DNA from: CBDFKB01 sp965248715
Lineage (GTDB): Bacteria > Pseudomonadota > Alphaproteobacteria > Rhizobiales > Rhizobiaceae
DNA: 64,000 nucleotides
Assembly (NCBI GenBank): GCA_965248715.1
Contig: CBDFKB010000008.1
Location: 496,001 to 560,000, forward strand
Reading direction: 5' to 3'
Shown here: piece by piece, positions 18,673 to 27,450 of the stretch
How the letters are laid out: every line of letters starts with the position of its first letter
Position numbering within the stretch: the first letter of the stretch is position 1
Notes under the pieces: generated by a model
Told to the model about the DNA's origin: nothing
Seen by the model: the letters and a program-made list of their open reading frames with translations, nothing else
The model's database searches: none
Program-made: the position numbers and the translations under genes

Positions 18673-18700
18673 TGGCACGCTTATGGCACGTTTTGACACG
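18673..18700 (+). repeat. Phased short direct repeats downstream of tRNA-Met
   Basis: TGGCACG occurs at 18673 and 18684 (11-bp period) and the related TGACACG at 18694. The arrangement resembles arm-type integrase sites seen next to tRNA attachment sites. No integrase gene is present here. Confidence 0.5.
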
Positions 18701-18918
18701 AATTTTGGGATTGGAGGCTCAACACGGCAAATCACACAATAATGGGTGGAAAAGTTCACCTTTATCAGCGCCTGGATCACCACGTTGACCAAGGCTGAGA
18801 TCAAAATCTCCATGGACGGTCGCGGTCGTTACATTGACAACATCTTCATCGAACGGCTGTGGCGCTCTGAACCGCCCCTAGTTTGTCGGAGGCTCTAACT
18901 CCTGAGTAGGATAGAGCA

Positions 18919-19248
18919 ATGACAAGCAAAACAACGAACAAGTTTTCCACCGAAGTTCGTGCCCGTGCGGTGCGAATGGTTCTTGACCATGAGGGTGAGT
19001 ATTCTTCGCGGTGGTCGGCGATTGTGTCGATTTCTGGGAAGATTGGCTGTGTGCCTCAAACTCTCAATGAATGGGTAAAGAAGGCTGAAGTCGACGGTGG
19101 CCGGCGTGCCGGTGTCTCGACCGACACGGCCGAGAAGATGAAGGCTCTCGAACGCGAGAACCGAGAGCTTCGTCAGGCCAATGAGATACTGCGCAAGGCC
19201 AGCGCATATTTTGCCCAGGCGGAGCTCGACCGCCCGTTCAAACGATGA
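18919..19248 (+). CDS. IS3-family transposase OrfA
   Basis: A 109-residue protein with an N-terminal helix-turn-helix ('FSTEVRARAVRMVLDHEG...GCVPQTLNEWVKKAE') and a C-terminal leucine-zipper-like coiled coil ('EKMKALERENRELRQANEILRKASAYFAQAELDR', about residues 74-105). OrfA binds the element ends. It overlaps orfB by 4 bp, and a fused OrfAB made by programmed frameshifting is expected in this family. Confidence 0.92.
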   Translation: MTSKTTNKFSTEVRARAVRMVLDHEGEYSSRWSAIVSISGKIGCVPQTLNEWVKKAEVDGGRRAGVSTDTAEKMKALERENRELRQANEILRKASAYFAQAELDRPFKR

Positions 19249-20150
19249 TCGCGTTCATCGACGATCACAGACAGGATCACGGGGTCGAGCCGATTTGCAG
19301 GGTTCTGCCGATCGCCCCATCCACCTATCATCTCAATATGGCCAAGCAAGCTGACCCAGCCAAAATGTCCCTGCGGGCAAAGCGGGATCTTGCGCTGAAG
19401 CCTGAGATTATGCGTGTGTTTGCCGATAACTTCGGCGTCTATGGCGTGCGCAAAGTCTGGCGGCAAATGCAACGGGAGGGCTTTGATGTCGCCCGCTGCA
19501 CCGTCGCACGATTGATGAAGGGCATGGGATTGCAAGGCGTTATCCGCGGTAAAACCGTGCGAACAACGATCAGCAACAAGGCAGCACCGTGTCCGCTTGA
19601 TCACGTCAATCGACAATTTCATGCACCTGCGCCCAACAGGCTGTGGGTGTCTGATTTCACATACGTCACGACTTGGAAGGGCTTCGTCTATGTTGCTTTT
19701 GTCATCGATACCTACGCCCGTCGCATTGTCGGTTGGAGAGCAAGTCGAACGGCTCACACAGACTTTGTTCTCGATGCTTTGGAGCAGGCCTTGCACGAAC
19801 GTCGCCCGGTTCATCGCGGCGGCCTCATCCATCACAGCGACAGGGGCAGCCAATATGTATCGATAAAATACTCCGAACGATTGGCAGAAGCTGGCATCGA
19901 ACCATCTGTCGGCAGTGTCGGCGACTCGTATGACAATGCTCTGGCAGAAGCCATCAACGGACTATACAAGGCGGAGGTTATTCACCGGAGCGGACCGTGG
20001 CGCAACTTCGAAGCCGTAGAATATGCAACACTGGAATGGGTCGACTGGTTCAACAACCGGCGACTGCTGGAACCCATAGGCAACATCCCGCCTGCCGAAG
20101 CCGAACAACGATACTACGCCATGCTGGACGAACCACACATGGCAGCATAA
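19245..20150 (+). CDS. IS3-family transposase OrfB (DDE integrase domain)
   Basis: A 301-residue protein. An HTH_21 region near residues 50-100 ('FGVYGVRKVWRQMQREGFDVARCTVARLMKGMGLQG') is followed by the rve core with the first Asp in 'LWVSDFTYVTTWKGFVYVAFVIDTYARRIVGW', the second in 'HHSDRGSQYVS', and the Glu in 'GSVGDSYDNALAEAINGLYKAEVI'. All three catalytic acids are present, so it may be active. Confidence 0.93.
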   Translation: MIAFIDDHRQDHGVEPICRVLPIAPSTYHLNMAKQADPAKMSLRAKRDLALKPEIMRVFADNFGVYGVRKVWRQMQREGFDVARCTVARLMKGMGLQGVIRGKTVRTTISNKAAPCPLDHVNRQFHAPAPNRLWVSDFTYVTTWKGFVYVAFVIDTYARRIVGWRASRTAHTDFVLDALEQALHERRPVHRGGLIHHSDRGSQYVSIKYSERLAEAGIEPSVGSVGDSYDNALAEAINGLYKAEVIHRSGPWRNFEAVEYATLEWVDWFNNRRLLEPIGNIPPAEAEQRYYAMLDEPHMAA

Positions 20151-20572
20151 CTTAAACCAAACAGCCTCCGGTAAACCCGGGACGGTTCACTCTTTGAAAC
20201 AGGAGGCGGTCTATCTCCACGAATTGCAGGACGGCTTCCAAGCAGAACGGACAATCAAAAACTGGATCGACTTTTACAACACCGAGCGCCCTCACACGGC
20301 TCTTGATAAGCAAACCCCCGACAAGGCATACTTCGGGGAGACACAGACACGAAACGCCGCATGAACACCAAACAGATGCATCTTAGCAAAGCCGCAAAAC
20401 TGTCCGAATAAACAGGACCACTTCAGAGAGCTATCGCAAACAATTCGCCAATACCAAAACTATGGGAATTCAGAAATTATGTCAGGTGATAAGCCATGGA
20501 CACGCGGGCTTTGCATAGGCGCATAATTTCCGCTACGAGAGGAGGCGATCCGGCTTTATTTCCGCCGTGATA

Positions 20573-20649
<77 letters not shown>

Positions 20650-20699
20650 ATAAAATCAACAAGTTATAGTGTTTTTAGCTTCTCGACTTCTCCGATTTT

Positions 20700-20719
20700 C
20701 ACACGCAACTCACACGCAA
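20700..20719 (+). repeat. Phased 9-bp direct repeat downstream of tRNA-Arg
   Basis: CACACGCAA occurs at 20700 and 20711, again with an 11-bp period and about 50 bp after the tRNA, as with tRNA-Met. It may be a relic of an integrase arm site. Confidence 0.5.
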
Positions 20720-21082
20720 ATGTGGAAACCACCAGCTTGCATTTTTTTTAAAAAAGACAATATGTTCGGCATATAGTAACTTTAGCGAGCTGTCGATTGC
20801 GATGACACAGTACGTATTGAATACAAGTTAGTGCTTATTGAATGTCTCTAGTCATATTTGGTTTAATCCGCGCTAACATAAATTCTTGTATTAGGGCGAA
20901 TGTAATAAATGGCATCAAAAGAACACATAAGATGGTTTGAAGAAGGTGAAGAATACTGGAATGAGCAGCGAGGTAAGCTGGGTTTTGTTCCAGATCTATC
21001 AGGCTTCAATTTTTCACACAAAGACATCATAGGGTATGATTTTTCATACGGCTTTTTTGCAGGGTGCAGTTGGACCCTTCTA

Positions 21083-21930
21083 GGGTCCAAACTCAATCAT
21101 TTTGTTGAATTTCTGTAGCAAATCAGATTCAGATTGAACGATCAAAGGATTGGAGACCTGGATGGCTCATTTGTTTTGGCTTTCTGACGCCCAATGGGCG
21201 GTGATTGAACCCCATTTACCCATGAACCAGCCCGGAGCACGTCGGGTGGATGACCGCCGGGTGATCTCGGGCATTATTCATGTGCTCAAAACAGGATGCC
21301 GATGGTGTGACTGCCCTGGCGAATACGGCCCTTCGACAACGATCTACAACCGCTTCAACCGCTGGTCCCGCCGTCGGTTCTGGGTCGATCTGGTGGAGGC
21401 ATTGGCTACCTCAGGTGCGGTGACGAAGAGCACGTCCATCGACTCAACCTATATCAAGGCGCATCGTTCGGCACATGGCGGTAAAGGGGGGCGAAAATCC
21501 AGGCCATTGGCCCCTCGCGCGGTGGCCAAACCACCAAAATCCATGCCCTCACAGACGTCATAGGCCGCCCCTTTGCCTTCATGCTCACAGCAGGCAATGT
21601 ATCGGACACCAAAGCCGCACCCACTTTGCTGACAGGTTTGAGGGGCGCACGATATGTTCTGGGCGACAAGGGATACGATGCGGATGCGCTTCGAAAAGCT
21701 TTGCGCAATGCGGCCATGGTTCCTGTGATCCCCGGCCGCTGCAATCGAAAACGCAAAATCATCTACGACAAAGCCCGCTACAAAGAACGCCACCTCATCG
21801 AAAATGCATTCTGCCGTCTCAAGGACTTTCCAAGAGTGGCAACCCGCTACGACAAACTCGCAAGAAACTTCCTGTCCGCCGTAGCGCTGGCAACACTCGT
21901 CGCCTTCTGGTTATGATTGAGTTTGGACCC
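21083..21930 (+). mobile_element. IS5-family (IS427-like) insertion sequence, 848 bp
   Basis: Perfect 18-bp terminal inverted repeats start GGGTCCAAACTC and end GAGTTTGGACCC, flanked by a TA duplication. The element holds one transposase gene in two overlapping frames. All parts appear intact, so it is probably a recent insertion. Confidence 0.93.
21162..21916 (+). CDS. IS5-family transposase, two frames joined by a -1 frameshift
   Basis: Frame one starts MAHLFWLSDAQWAVIEPHLP at 21162 (DUF4096-like N-terminal domain) and runs to 'IDSTYIKAHRSAHGGKGG', where the first catalytic Asp sits. At the run AAAGGGGGGC (about 21483-21492) a -1 shift continues as 'AKIQAIGPSRGGQTTKIHALTDVIGRPFAFMLTAGN...LGDKGYDAD...' to the stop at 21914-21916. 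The Y-(2)-R-(3)-E-like block 'RYKERHLIENAFCRLKDFPRVATRYDK' completes the DDE domain. Without slippage frame one stops after about 133 codons. Confidence 0.88.
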
Positions 21931-22121
21931 TAATGGACCAATATTCTCACCAAAAGGCAACTGGGCATGCAAAAGCGCTATTCGATTTATGGAGCGACAC
22001 ATTAAGTATCCAAAATTATGGTGGTTTAATTCAAAAATCGTTCGGGGTGGAAATTGACCCGAAGGAAGTAGAAAGTCTCAAGCAATACTCAGCATCGATC
22101 CGATCTCTGATAAGCTCGTAG

Positions 22122-22647
22122 GGTTACACTTTTTCAAATTTTAATCTAAATGTTGAAAAAAAAGATTATGCGGACTGATGGAACAAGAAAATTCTCTTGT
22201 GAAAATAATTACATTTTTGTTGCAAAAAAATATTCTGAATTTGCTCTTTCAGGGATGAGGCTCCAACTTTGGATGACACACGATGTTGCTAAACAACATC
22301 AAAGTCAGTCTGGGAGCGTTTTACACTTCACTTTGGCGCACTTCGTCTACCTGATAAGGATGCGCTGCGGTTTGCTGATTTCTACCATATAAGAAAATCT
22401 CACCAATTCTTTTGACAGAATTTAATCGATTTCTATCCTTGCCCGGGTGTCCAACTGGACACCTCTAATTTCCGGTGATTTGAGAGCGATTGTGTGCTTT
22501 GCGAGTGTGACGGGGCGAGATTCTCTGGATTGACGTGTATTTCTTGGTCATTTGAGCGCCGGATTGTTTGTTCCGGCAGCTGGACACCCGCAATAACCTA
22601 CCCAATTTAGCAGTTTTGTGATTCACTTCCTTGATGGAGGTACCATC
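22122..22647. other. AT-rich acquired stretch without a supported gene
   Basis: The 80-codon frame at 22150-22392 lacks a ribosome binding site and known similarity. Visible structure includes a hairpin GATGTTG-CTAAA-CAACATC near 22282 and a short palindrome GGTGTCCA-AC-TGGACACC near 22446, which belongs to a set of GGGTGTCCA-type motifs associated with the broken transposases to the right. Confidence 0.45.
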
Positions 22648-22830
22648 ATGAATCCTAATAGCCTTTTCAGTTTATCCGACCATCTTGAGAAACTCAGCAA
22701 GGACGGTGATCCGCTGGAGGTTCTTGGCGCAACGGTTGATTTTGAGTATTTGGACACCCGCAAAAACCTCCTGTCCAAATATTTAGCGGGATGTGGAAAT
22801 ACGTTTGATTCCGGTTCGTTCATGATTTGA
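22648..22830 (+). pseudogene. N-terminal fragment of an IS5-family transposase
   Basis: Reads 'MNPNSLFSLSDHLEKLSKDGDPLEVLGATVDFEYL', the start of a large IS5-type transposase (relatives have SDHLxRLSxxGDPLExL), preceded by GGAGG. After about 35 codons it runs into unrelated sequence containing a GGACACCCGC motif and stops at 22828-22830. Confidence 0.75.
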
Positions 22831-22894
22831 TTCTGGAATGTTTTCTTTATCAGACAACCATCAGAACGACCGCTGAGGTTTTTGCGGGTGTCCA
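22751..22894. repeat. Perfect 20-bp inverted repeat at the junction of two broken transposase genes
   Basis: The arm at 22751-22770 (TGGACACCCGCAAAAACCTC) is the exact reverse complement of 22875-22894, separated by 104 bp. The right arm lies within the IS481-like coding frame; the left arm lies exactly where the IS5-type fragment loses similarity. A shorter version (CAGCTGGACACCCGCAA) occurs near 22578. Confidence 0.9.
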
Positions 22895-23786
22895 GCTGGG
22901 CAATGTGTCGAAGGCCTGCCAGATGATGGGGTACTCACGCGATACGTTTTACCGTTACAAATCCGCGGTGGATGAGGGCGGCGTGGAAGCCCTCTTGGAG
23001 CGTACACGCCGCAAGCCGAACATGGCCAACCGTGTGGATGAGATGACCGAACAGGCGGTTATCAATTATGCAATTGAGTTTCCTGCCTAAGGCCAGGTGC
23101 GCACCTCCAATGAGCTGCGCAAGGCCGGCGTATTTGTCTCGCCATCCGGTGTTCGTTCCATCTGGCTGCGACATGCACTGCCCGGCAGGCAAGCAAAGCG
23201 ACGCGGATAGGGACCTGGAGAACTTCAAACTGCGATTGAAGGCCCTGGAAGCCAAAGTTGCCGAAGACGGCATCATCCTCACCGAAGCGCAGGTGCAGGC
23301 GCTTGAGAAGAAGAAGCATGATGATGAGGCCTGCGGGAGATCGAGACTGCGCACCCTGGTTATCTGGGCTCTCAGGATACGTTCTATGTGGGTACGCTGA
23401 AGGGTGTGGGCCGTGTTTACCAGCAGACTTACATCGACACCTATTGCAAGGTCGCCCACGCCAAGCTGTACACCACCAAGACGCCGATCACGGCGGCCGA
23501 TCTGCTCAATGACCAGGTGCTACCATTTCATGAAGAACATGATCTTCCGGTGCTGCGCATCATGACCGATCGCGGCACCGAATTTTGCGGTAGGCCCGAC
23601 AAGCACGACTACCAACTGTTCCTGGCCATAAATGATATCGACCACACCAAGACCAAGGTGAAGCATCCGCAAACCAATGGCATATGCGAGCGATTCCACA
23701 AGACGATCCTGCAGGAGTTTTATCAGATCACGTTCCAAAAAAATCTGTATGAAAGCATCGAGCAGCTACACGCTGATCTGGATAAC
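22836..23786 (+). pseudogene. IS481-family transposase, multiply broken
   Basis: Frames read 'TIRTTAEVFAGVQLGNVSKACQMMGYSRDTFYRYKSAVDEGG' (HTH), then a stop at the PAY-GQ position (TAA at 23088-23090), further stops, and an integrase core 'VGTLKGVGRVYQQTYIDTYCKVAHAKLYTTKTP...LRIMTDRGTEFCGRPDKHDYQLF...VKHPQTNGICERFHKTILQEFY'. The DDE core is readable, but several nonsense and frame lesions kill the gene. It ends at the breakpoint with the hydrolase upstream region. Confidence 0.87.
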
Positions 23787-23837
23787 TGGGATTGATTTCA
23801 AGGGCACCGTTGCGTGTGACATATTGAGGAAACATCA

Positions 23838-25835
23838 ATGGCTCGAAACCTGGCCAAGATCGTGGAGACACCGGACATGGCAATCGTTCTCAGCGACGGC
23901 TGCCGGCTATCGGCGCGCACCTGGATGCCGGCAGACGCGGATACCCGCCCGGTGCCGGCGATCTTGGAATATCTGCCTTACCGCAAACGCGACGGCACCA
24001 CGGCCCGCGATCAACTAACCCATCCCTGGTTCGCCGAACGAGGTTATGCCTGCATTCGCGTGGATATGCGCGGCAATGGGGATTCCGAGGGGCTGATGGA
24101 GGACGAATATGCCGAACAAGAACTGACCGACGGTGTCGAGGTGATCAATTGGATCGCCGGCCAGCCCTGGTGCGCCGGCACGGTAGGTATGATGGGTATA
24201 TCCTGGGGCGGGTTTAACGCGTTGCAAATTGCCGCACTCGACCCTGCACCGCTAAAAGCGATCATTACCTTGTGCTCAACCGTTGACCGTTATGCCGATG
24301 ACATCCACTTTAAGGGCGGCTGTTTGCTGAGCGAAAACCAGGGCTGGGGCGCGACTATGTTGTCTTATTCATCGCGCCCACCCGATCCGGCGCTAGTTGG
24401 CGACAATTGGCGGGCAATGTGGCTCAAAAGGCTTCAGCACCAGCCTTTGTTGGCGGCGAAGTGGCTTAGCCATCAGACCCGCGATGACTATTGGCGCCAC
24501 GGTTCGGTGTGCGAGGATTATTCGGCGATCAAAGCTGCCACCCTGGCGGTCGGCGGCTGGGGCGATGCCTACAAAAACGCGGTGTCGCAAATTGTGGAAA
24601 ATCTTCACGCGCCGGCCAAGGGTATCGTCGGGCCATGGATCCACAAATACCCCCATTTTGCCGTGCCCGAGCCGCGCATCGGCTTCTTGCAGGAAGCGCT
24701 TCGATGGTGGGATCGGTGGCTGAAGGATGTCAACAATGGCGTTGAGGACGATCCTGCCTATCGGGTCTATGTGATGGATGGAGTGCCGCCGAAAACTGCT
24801 TATACGAAACGCCCTGGGCGATGGATCGCTCAAACCGACGGGCCACACGATGGCGTGGAGAACCGGGTTTTCTCCCTGACCGACACCGGAAGCCTTGTCG
24901 ATGGCGATTGCCACCAATTCGAACGGCATATCTCCTCACCGCACCATTGCGGCATATATGGTGGTGAATATTGTGCGATCTGGCTGGGACCGGATTTACC
25001 AGGCGATCAACGCGCGGACGATGCCTTGTCTGCATGTTTCGACACTTCGCTGTTTGCACATGCAATCGACATTGTCGGCGCCCCAACCGTGACCATGGCG
25101 GTCGCCTGCGATCGGCCGAACGGGCAATTGGCGATCCGATTGTGCGATGTGGCGCCGGATGGCACTTCGGCCCGCATCACCTATGGCGTCATCAATTTGA
25201 CCCACTGCGACAGTCATCAAAATCCAACCACGATTGAACCCGATTTGCCGTTTGCGCTGACGGTCAAACTTGACCACATCGCCTATTGCTTGGCGCCGGG
25301 CCACCGGTTGCGGCTGGCGATTTCCACCAGCTATTGGCCATTGATCTGGCCAGCGCCAGAGACGGCGGAATTAACCTTGCTCGAAGGCAGTTTACACCTG
25401 CCATTACGCGCAACCGCATCGGGCGATGAGACCGCATTCGAGCCACCGACGACAGCAGAACCCTGGCGGATCGAACATTTGCGTGAAAGCACCAATCGCC
25501 GCGAAATAATCACCGACATGGCAAGCGGTACAGTGACGGTTGCGATCGAAGACGATTTCGGCGAGCAGCTCGACCTCGATCATGGGCTGGCCAATGGCAG
25601 CATCGCCCGCGAGAAGTGGACCATCGATCCTAATGATCCGTTGTCGGCACGTGGCGAAACCCATTGGACCCAAACCCTTGCCCGCGAGAAATGGTCGGTG
25701 CGCACTGAGACGTTTTCCGTCATGCATGCGGACGCGGACAGTTTTTACATGACTGGCCGGATCGAAGCCTATGAAGGCGACGAAATGCTATTCGAGAAAG
25801 AATTCTCCGAGACGATCGCGCGGAACCTTGTATAG
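23838..25835 (+). CDS. CocE/NonD-family alpha/beta hydrolase (X-Pro dipeptidyl-peptidase S15-like)
   Basis: A 665-residue hydrolase. The S15 catalytic domain has 'RGYACIRVDMRGNGDSEG' and the nucleophile elbow GISWGG with Ser122. An X-Pro/CocE-type C-terminal jelly-roll domain covers about residues 340-570, and the final 100 residues form an extra beta-rich part. There is no signal peptide. Known members hydrolyse acyl esters or peptide amides; the substrate is unknown. GAGGAA precedes the ATG. The first ~40 codons and upstream region are duplicated in inverted orientation at 6308-6485, and transposase debris lies directly upstream. Confidence 0.88.
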   Translation: MARNLAKIVETPDMAIVLSDGCRLSARTWMPADADTRPVPAILEYLPYRKRDGTTARDQLTHPWFAERGYACIRVDMRGNGDSEGLMEDEYAEQELTDGVEVINWIAGQPWCAGTVGMMGISWGGFNALQIAALDPAPLKAIITLCSTVDRYADDIHFKGGCLLSENQGWGATMLSYSSRPPDPALVGDNWRAMWLKRLQHQPLLAAKWLSHQTRDDYWRHGSVCEDYSAIKAATLAVGGWGDAYKNAVSQIVENLHAPAKGIVGPWIHKYPHFAVPEPRIGFLQEALRWWDRWLKDVNNGVEDDPAYRVYVMDGVPPKTAYTKRPGRWIAQTDGPHDGVENRVFSLTDTGSLVDGDCHQFERHISSPHHCGIYGGEYCAIWLGPDLPGDQRADDALSACFDTSLFAHAIDIVGAPTVTMAVACDRPNGQLAIRLCDVAPDGTSARITYGVINLTHCDSHQNPTTIEPDLPFALTVKLDHIAYCLAPGHRLRLAISTSYWPLIWPAPETAELTLLEGSLHLPLRATASGDETAFEPPTTAEPWRIEHLRESTNRREIITDMASGTVTVAIEDDFGEQLDLDHGLANGSIAREKWTIDPNDPLSARGETHWTQTLAREKWSVRTETFSVMHADADSFYMTGRIEAYEGDEMLFEKEFSETIARNLV

Positions 25836-25864
25836 GGCCGGTTTGTCCGGTTCGCTTACTCGCC

Positions 25865-26117
25865 CTAGCGCTTGTCACGAAGTGTTGGAATAGCTTCGTC
25901 GCGCTATCTGAGCACCTCCAAAAACCCTTCTTTTGGGTCCTGGGAGCAATTTTTCGTTTCTGCGTTTCTCAAATATTTCAACATATTATCCGGTACTCGA
26001 AACTTCAAAATCACACCCAGCCCAACAAAATCAAGGGTTTTTAGAGGTGCTCATCTCTTTGTTTATGCCTGTCATTTTCCCCAAAACCGGCACCCACTTT
26101 TGGGTGACACGCCCTAG
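25865..26117. repeat. CTAG-ended dispersed repeat, copy C, split by an insertion
   Basis: The repeat is in opposite orientation to copy A, from CTAG at 25865 to CTAG at 26117. Subtracting the 143-bp insert and its 4-bp duplication leaves 106 bp, exactly the length of copy A. Confidence 0.93.
25910..26052. mobile_element. 143-bp MITE-like element with 20-bp inverted ends and ATCT duplication
   Basis: The left end GAGCACCTCCAAAAACCCTT (25910-25929) matches the reverse complement of the right end (26033-26052) at 19 of 20 positions. The element is bordered by ATCT at 25906-25909 and again at 26053-26056. It encodes nothing of note and must be moved by a transposase encoded elsewhere. Confidence 0.9.
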
Positions 26118-26179
26118 GCATTTTGAGTAACATCCACGCAGATGATAATTTGCTTGCCACCGGTATTGCATATTGTTAT

Positions 26180-26195
26180 GACCAACCGGTCGGTC
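26180..26195. promoter_or_regulatory. TetR-type operator candidate upstream of the paa genes
   Basis: GACCAACCGGTCGGTC is a 16-bp palindrome with one imperfect pair, 35 bp before the thiolase start. Palindromes of the ACCGACCGGTCGGT type are bound by TetR-family regulators of paa or acyl-CoA catabolic genes. The regulator gene is not in this window. Binding is inferred. Confidence 0.55.
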
Positions 26196-26229
26196 AGTTA
26201 AAGGATCGAACATAGGAAGAGTTGAAACC

Positions 26230-27432
26230 ATGGATGCGTTTGTCTGCGATGCCACCCGGACCCCGATTGGACGCTACGGTGGCGCGCTTTCCACGGTTCG
26301 CACCGATGATCTGGCGGCCGTCCCGATCAAGGCATTAAAGGAACGCAACCCTAACGTCGATTGGGCCAGCGTCGACGATGTGATCTATGGTTCGGCCAAT
26401 CAGGCCGGCGAAGATAATCGCAACGTTGCCCGCATGGCCGCGCTGCTGGCTGGATTGCCGGTCGAGGTGCCGGGTACGACTATCAACCGCCTTTGCGCTT
26501 CGGGCATGGAAGCGGTCGGCATGGCAGCGCGTGGCATCAAGGCCGGTGACTATGATCTGGCGATTGCCGGCGGCGTGGAGAGCATGAGCCGCGCGCCCTT
26601 TGTAATGCCCAAAGCAACCAGCGCATTTAGCCGCGCCAACACGGTTTACGACACCACAATCGGCTGGCGGTTCGTCAATCCGAAGATGCAGAAAATGTAT
26701 GGCATCGATTCGATGCCGCAGACCGCCGACAATGTCGCCGCCGACTATGATATTTCACGCGCCGATCAAGATGGGTTTGCCGCCCGCAGCCAAGCGCGAT
26801 GGGCGGCAGCGCATAAGGCCGGCCTTTTTGCCGAAGAGATTACTCCGGTCGCGGTGCCGCAAAGAAGGGGTGATCCGATCATTGTTGATACCGATGAACA
26901 TCCCCGTCCCGACACCTCCACTGACAAACTGGCCGGGTTGCGCGGCATCAACGGTCCCGACCTTTCCGTTACCGCCGGCAATGCTTCCGGCGTCAATGAC
27001 GGCGCGGCCGCACTTTTGCTGGCAAACGAGGCCGCCGCGTCAAGAAACCACCTTACGCCGATGGCACGGATCGTGGGAATGTCGGCGGCAGGGGTCGAAC
27101 CGCGCATCATGGGCATTGGGCCCGTGCCGGCCACCCGCAAAGTGCTGGCAAGGGCCGGGCTCAGCATCGATGATATCGATGTGATAGAGTTGAACGAAGC
27201 CTTCGCGTCCCAGGGTCTGGCCACATTGCGCGAACTGGGTGTGCGCGACGACGCTGAACATGTGAACGCCAATGGCGGCGCTATCGCGATTGGCCATCCA
27301 TTGGGCATGTCGGGGGCGCGTTTGGTGCTAACCGCCGCCTATCAACTCAAACGCACGGGCGGTCGATATGCCCTATGCACCATGTGTGTGGGCGTGGGTC
27401 AAGGTGCTGCAATTATTCTCGAGCGCACCTGA
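26230..27432 (+). CDS. paaJ: Thiolase, 3-oxoadipyl-CoA type (PaaJ/PcaF-like)
   Basis: A 400-residue acetyl-CoA acyltransferase. The nucleophilic Cys lies in 'TTINRLCASGMEAVG' (about residue 90), the His in 'NANGGAIAIGHPLGMSGARL' (about 355), and the second Cys in 'YALCTMCVGVGQG' (about 385). PaaJ/PcaF cleaves 3-oxoadipyl-CoA to succinyl-CoA and acetyl-CoA, the last step of phenylacetate or beta-ketoadipate breakdown. Position 19 bp upstream of paaA favours the paa role, although general thiolases look similar. It is probably the first gene of the operon. Confidence 0.88.
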   Translation: MDAFVCDATRTPIGRYGGALSTVRTDDLAAVPIKALKERNPNVDWASVDDVIYGSANQAGEDNRNVARMAALLAGLPVEVPGTTINRLCASGMEAVGMAARGIKAGDYDLAIAGGVESMSRAPFVMPKATSAFSRANTVYDTTIGWRFVNPKMQKMYGIDSMPQTADNVAADYDISRADQDGFAARSQARWAAAHKAGLFAEEITPVAVPQRRGDPIIVDTDEHPRPDTSTDKLAGLRGINGPDLSVTAGNASGVNDGAAALLLANEAAASRNHLTPMARIVGMSAAGVEPRIMGIGPVPATRKVLARAGLSIDDIDVIELNEAFASQGLATLRELGVRDDAEHVNANGGAIAIGHPLGMSGARLVLTAAYQLKRTGGRYALCTMCVGVGQGAAIILERT

Positions 27433-27450
27433 CCATAGGAGAGCCAAAAA

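Larger units (their letters stand above)
18868..20189 (+). mobile_element. Complete-looking IS3-family insertion sequence (1322 bp)
   Basis: The inverted termini start TGAACCGCCCCTAGTTTGTC on the left and end in GACGGTTCA on the right; their reverse complements match over about 27 bp with a few mismatches. The element is flanked by a 3-bp direct duplication CTC (18865-18867 and 20190-20192), usual for IS3. It contains orfA and orfB without stops. A related 3' fragment lies at 4183-4485. Confidence 0.92.
18755..20364 (+). pseudogene. Older IS3-family OrfB remnant split by a newer IS3 element
   Basis: The left part (18755-18867) reads 'FTFISAWITTLTKAEIKISMDGRGRYIDNIFIERLWRS'. After removing 18868-20189 and one copy of the CTC duplication, it continues in frame as 'LKQEAVYLHELQDGFQAERTIKNWIDFYNTERPH...' from 20193 to a stop at 20362-20364. 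This is the C-terminal third of an IS3-type integrase domain, including the last catalytic Glu region. The 5' part is absent. Confidence 0.85.
20909..22121 (+). pseudogene. Unknown AT-rich gene interrupted by an IS5-type element
   Basis: The left part (20909-21082) begins MASKEHIRWFEEGEEYWNEQ and ends inside the TA target. Removing 21083-21930 plus the duplicated TA joins it in frame to the right part (21933-22121), which reads 'MDQYSHQKATGHAKALFDLW...' to TAG. The restored product is about 120 residues, acidic, soluble-looking, with no signal or membrane span. I do not recognise the family. Its low G+C sets it apart from the metabolic genes and suggests horizontal transfer next to tRNA-Arg. 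Confidence 0.7.

Noticed and set aside
22150..22392. 80-codon frame in the AT-rich stretch
   Set aside because: No ribosome binding site, no recognisable similarity, and it runs over a hairpin; the frame can be explained by low G+C and chance.
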